64,000 nt of DNA from Phaffia rhodozyma (Eukaryota > Basidiomycota > Tremellomycetes > Cystofilobasidiales > Mrakiaceae): assembly GCA_014706385.1 (NCBI GenBank), contig JACGZH010000001.1, forward strand, positions 1,984,001 through 2,048,000, read 5' to 3'. Each line of letters starts with the position of its first letter. The stretch's first letter is position 1. Below the pieces are notes generated by a model. The model did not search any database and had not been told where the DNA came from. It saw nothing but the letters and a program-made list of their open reading frames with translations. The translations under genes were made by a program, and so were the position numbers. Below are positions 60,931-64,000 of the stretch, piece after piece.

Positions 60931-63325
60931 TCAGAGCTTCCTAGTCTGCTTCTGGACCAATCCCCACTTGTCCTCCTCGACTTTGGTAAGAGAGTCCATC
61001 TTTCCTCTGTTGGATTATCATTCCGTCCAAAAAATGACATGCATGATTAGTAAAGGGACGCAATGAACCAAACGAAGGGAGTGAAAGATAAAAGATGGAA
61101 CAAACCTGATACCCCAGATTCCCCAGTTGGTCTTGACCATGACTCTTGGATCGAAGTCGGCGACTTCCCATCTCTCACTAGCGAAGAAGTTTTCACCAGG
61201 GTTGAGCAGCCAGTCGAACTGGCCGTCCACGTCTTCCAATCCTTCCAACGATTTGACATCTCTCTCCACATCTTTTGGTGAAAATCCAGTAACAAACAAC
61301 GGGCACTTCGTCTCCAATATCAAAGGAAGGGTCTCTCCCCATTCGGCGTCCTTGTGAACCTGGAGTCTACCGGGTGACATACTGGACGGGAAACCGAATC
61401 CGGGCGAGAACGCAAAGAACACATCCGAGTACGGATCAAAAGGACCGAACTGATCGTGGATCGCTTCGTAAGGCGCTTGGATCGAGGACACTGTGATCTC
61501 TGGTGAAATCGGAATCGTCCATGCGGGGACACCATAGTTGGCAGATTCGTCTCTTCCGGGAATGTTCGTTCGGGGTCCGTTCACGTGAACGAGGGCGGGA
61601 GTGGGCGGAACGAAGAACGTCGGGCCGTAGGACCCTTCGGTAGAGGAGAGAGAGTTTCGGTCAAGTTGAGAGGGGATAGGCGCGATCGACTGATCGGCCA
61701 GACTTTCAGTGTACGGGTATTGTTGACGGTCAGGAGAGTCCGCTCGGAGATGATCGAGCGACCTGAATTTTGGCTTTGTCACCGAAGAAGTTGAGGGCGC
61801 AGCGGGAGGGTTGGCTGGGGCGGACGGAGTAGGGGCAGAGGCGGGTCCGGCTGGGGAGGTGGGATCAACTGTCGAGAAAGGAACAGAACCGGTCGCACCG
61901 GCTGGCGAGTTCGATAATGGGCTCTCCTTCTTGGGCTCTGCCTTTGTCTCGGCCTGTCCGGTTGTCGGAGCCGAGTTGAAACCAAAGGGATCAGCTCCTT
62001 CCGACTTCAATCGCTCCCTCTCTAGCTCCTCCTCGTGTTTTCGTCTATTCTCCATCTCCTCTTCGTAGAGCGGGTCGTTCTCGCTCTCAAACGTCGGCTT
62101 TGGAGTCCAGTTACTGGGCAACGCAGCTTGGGGACCGACAAAGTATACCTTCAGCACCGCCTTGGGGAACATTCGAGAGAGCTGTTCCCAATTGGCCGTA
62201 GGCAGAGACGATTCCGATCGAGCACCAAGGATAAAGATTCGGACGACGTTGTTGAGCCCAGGAACAGGCTTAGGAGTCTGCTCAGGGTGAAGAGTCGATC
62301 GAAGGGCTGTATATTATCGTTGAATCAATTGCGTTCGTTTGTTTTGTATTGTAAAGACAAGATAGAGGCATCAGGTGAGCTACATAATCAAATTACACCA
62401 GACAATCGTGAAGGCTTCTTACCGATCATTGACCGTCGCCCTTCTTGAGTCAGCCGACCAGTTTTCTTAAGGTAAGGACTGAACTGATCAAGCGTGGAGG
62501 CAATGGTGATAGGGTAGGTAAGAACTTTGGTCATGTGTCGATAGACACGGAGATTGTCCATGGAGGGGAATGTTCGGGTGTAGAAAAAGGTATCCCAGTT
62601 GGTGTAGTTAACGACCTGGTCGTACGGCTGGAAACCTACATTACCGTTGGTTTCAGGATGTCGATTTGCGGACAAATGTCAGTCATTGTGTCAATAAAGA
62701 ATAATCAAATGTCCAGGTGACGACGCTGAGAGTCAAGGAGAAAGAAGAGAGAAGGAGGAAGAGAAGGAGACGAACCGGGCAAGTTCTCAAACTCGGCCAG
62801 ATATCTTCCGGATCTGAGATCATGCTCATCCTCATTTGCCTCTCTGAGCCTGTCTACATACTTGCCATGTTCCTCATCGGCAAGATAGTGTTCCTCTGAG
62901 CAATGTGTTGGCCAACCAGCCTGAGGCGAGTCGAACGTGACCAGATTTCTCTCTCCGAAGTGATCGAGACAGACTGGGCAAGGGGCCATCATCTTGATTC
63001 TCTCTGCCCTCATTCTTAGATCCTCAAAAGGCGAGGTCGAGAGCGGGTGAAACAAGTTATCCTGCTCAAGAATGATCTTTGGATCCGGAGCAGGCTGGTA
63101 CGGAGGTGCAAGAGGTGTGGTCTTTGGGATCGGAGGCTCGTCATCGGCTGTTCCAAGAAGCTTGCTAAGGAATGTCCGGGATTGGAGTTGAGCGCGAGGG
63201 TGGACAAGGAACCGGGTGGTAGCGGTGGTGGTGGTAGCAGAAATCAAGTTCGACCGCAGGCTAGTTTGAGATCGAGCAAAGGATAGATAAGAGCGCGAGG
63301 CTCGATGTGCTAGAGATGCCCTCAT
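60931..63325 (-). CDS. MSS51: Mitochondrial COX1 translational activator Mss51
   Basis: Promotes synthesis of cytochrome oxidase subunit 1 and couples it to complex IV assembly in the matrix. The start MRASLAHRASRSYLSFARSQ is an Arg/Ser-rich mitochondrial presequence, followed by RAQLQSRTFLSKLLG. A Cys/His cluster follows: MMAPCPVCLDHFGERNLVTF, then WPTHCSEEHYLADEEH. The next exons carry VVNYTNWDTFFYTRTFPSMD, MTKVLTYPITIASTLDQFSP and LNNVVRIFILGARSESSLP. A 150-residue Pro/Ala/Ser insertion lies at about 61700-62060. The conserved C-terminal core is YEAIHDQFGPFDPYSDVFFA, FSPGFGFPS, LPLILETKCPLFVTGFS, LLNPGENFFASERWEVADFD and TNWGIWGIRGKMDSLTKVEE, then QKQTRKL-stop. The core and its order match fungal Mss51. 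The insertion is longer than I would expect. Confidence 0.9.
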
Positions 63326-64000
63326 CTCTATGTGTGGTGTGTGCGTTGGACTATCGACTGAGCTGAGGTGTGAAAGAGTGAGAAAGCCAAAGAGTCAGAG
63401 AAGATGATCAGAAAGAAAAATCCCTCTAGACGAGACGGACGGATTAGGATCGTAACCATGGCTGTGAATGGTTACGGCCATCGATATCGGTGCTACGTAT
63501 GGTGCAAGATGACTAAGCAGCATGGTTCATTTGTTACTTCTCGTAATAAGGACTCGTAACCATCTGTCTGTGCCTTCTTCTCTATCTGATGATGCCTACA
63601 AGGTGGGGGAAACGATCTATGCGCTAGAAGGAACTTGGACACCGGGATGCTTCTTTCGGTTGGCAACAGCAACATGTCTGGCAATTAAGACTGCATCAAC
63701 CAAGATGGGATGAAATACTACTTAGCCAGCTAGCTAGATTGATGTTCATTCGAATGATTCATGCTGTCGATCGCTATCTAACGTCACCCCTAGCTGGCTC
63801 TCATCCGGTCCTCCGCGAAAGAGAGGAATGACGTAAGAATGAGAACTACCCCAGAAAGGCTATCGGATTTCTCCATCTGTACGGTTCAAAAGAAAAAGGA
63901 AATCCTTCTTTTCTTTCTTCTTTCTCTTCTTCTTTCCTTCATCTCATCTCTCACTCTTTCTCTCTAGCCACCACTCCAAACTCACTTCCAACTCCTTTTT
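63326..64000. other. MSS51 promoter and unassigned flank
   Basis: The region holds the MSS51 promoter. The last 90 bases are a pyrimidine-rich run (TCTTTTCTTTCTTCTTTCTC-like) like the leaders before other genes here, so a plus-strand gene probably starts just beyond the window. I see no complete ORF with family resemblance. Confidence 0.45.

Overview
The window is nuclear DNA from a basidiomycete fungus, most likely a yeast or yeast-like member of Agaricomycotina (Tremellomycetes or a Phaffia-type lineage). The evidence is a dense set of short GT-AG introns, CGA-rich arginine usage, a GT90/CAP10-like glycosyltransferase, a chitin synthase fused to a myosin-like motor, and a group III histidine kinase with a long HAMP array. 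The lineage is inferred from gene content and is not proven. I see no tRNA, rRNA, transposon, CRISPR or plasmid feature. The window looks like ordinary compact euchromatin with seventeen well-supported genes and one weak small candidate.

Layout: hexokinase (668-3521, -) and mitochondrial ribosomal protein uL14m (3974-4876, +) are divergent. A GRAM/VASt sterol-transfer protein (5746-8417, -) and a GT90 glycosyltransferase (8855-11828, +) are divergent. Then come an F-box protein (12096-13827, +), a weak small secreted-protein candidate (14242-14542, -), the motor-domain chitin synthase (15517-22574, +), a mitochondrial carrier (23256-25971, +), spermidine synthase (26314-27852, -), a probable Mediator subunit 1 (28148-30873, +), an MFS exporter (31367-34204, +), transaldolase (34534-35935, -), a RhoGAP (37037-41001, -), LTO1 (41586-42405, +), LSM6 (42729-43485, -), the NIK1-type hybrid histidine kinase (43968-52723, -), a NOSIP-family U-box protein (53747-55659, -), SPT5 (55888-60562, +) and MSS51 (60931-63325, -).

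The genes are unrelated neighbours rather than a pathway cluster. They cover sugar metabolism (hexokinase, transaldolase), cell surface (chitin synthase, GT90, RhoGAP, NIK1 osmosensing), mitochondria (uL14m, carrier, MSS51), and transcription and RNA (SPT5, MED1, LSM6, NOSIP). Several pairs share short bidirectional promoters.

The most unusual signal is gene architecture. In NIK1 the codon for the phospho-accepting histidine is completed by a 10-nt microexon. Further 12-nt and 13-nt microexons encode part of a HAMP unit and part of the ATP lid. Other points are a stand-alone SPE3 where many basidiomycetes have an SPE3-LYS9 fusion, two junctions that keep frame only with GC-AG introns (or reveal indels), altered nucleotide-binding loops in the chitin synthase motor, and an LTO1 C-terminus that ends in Phe.
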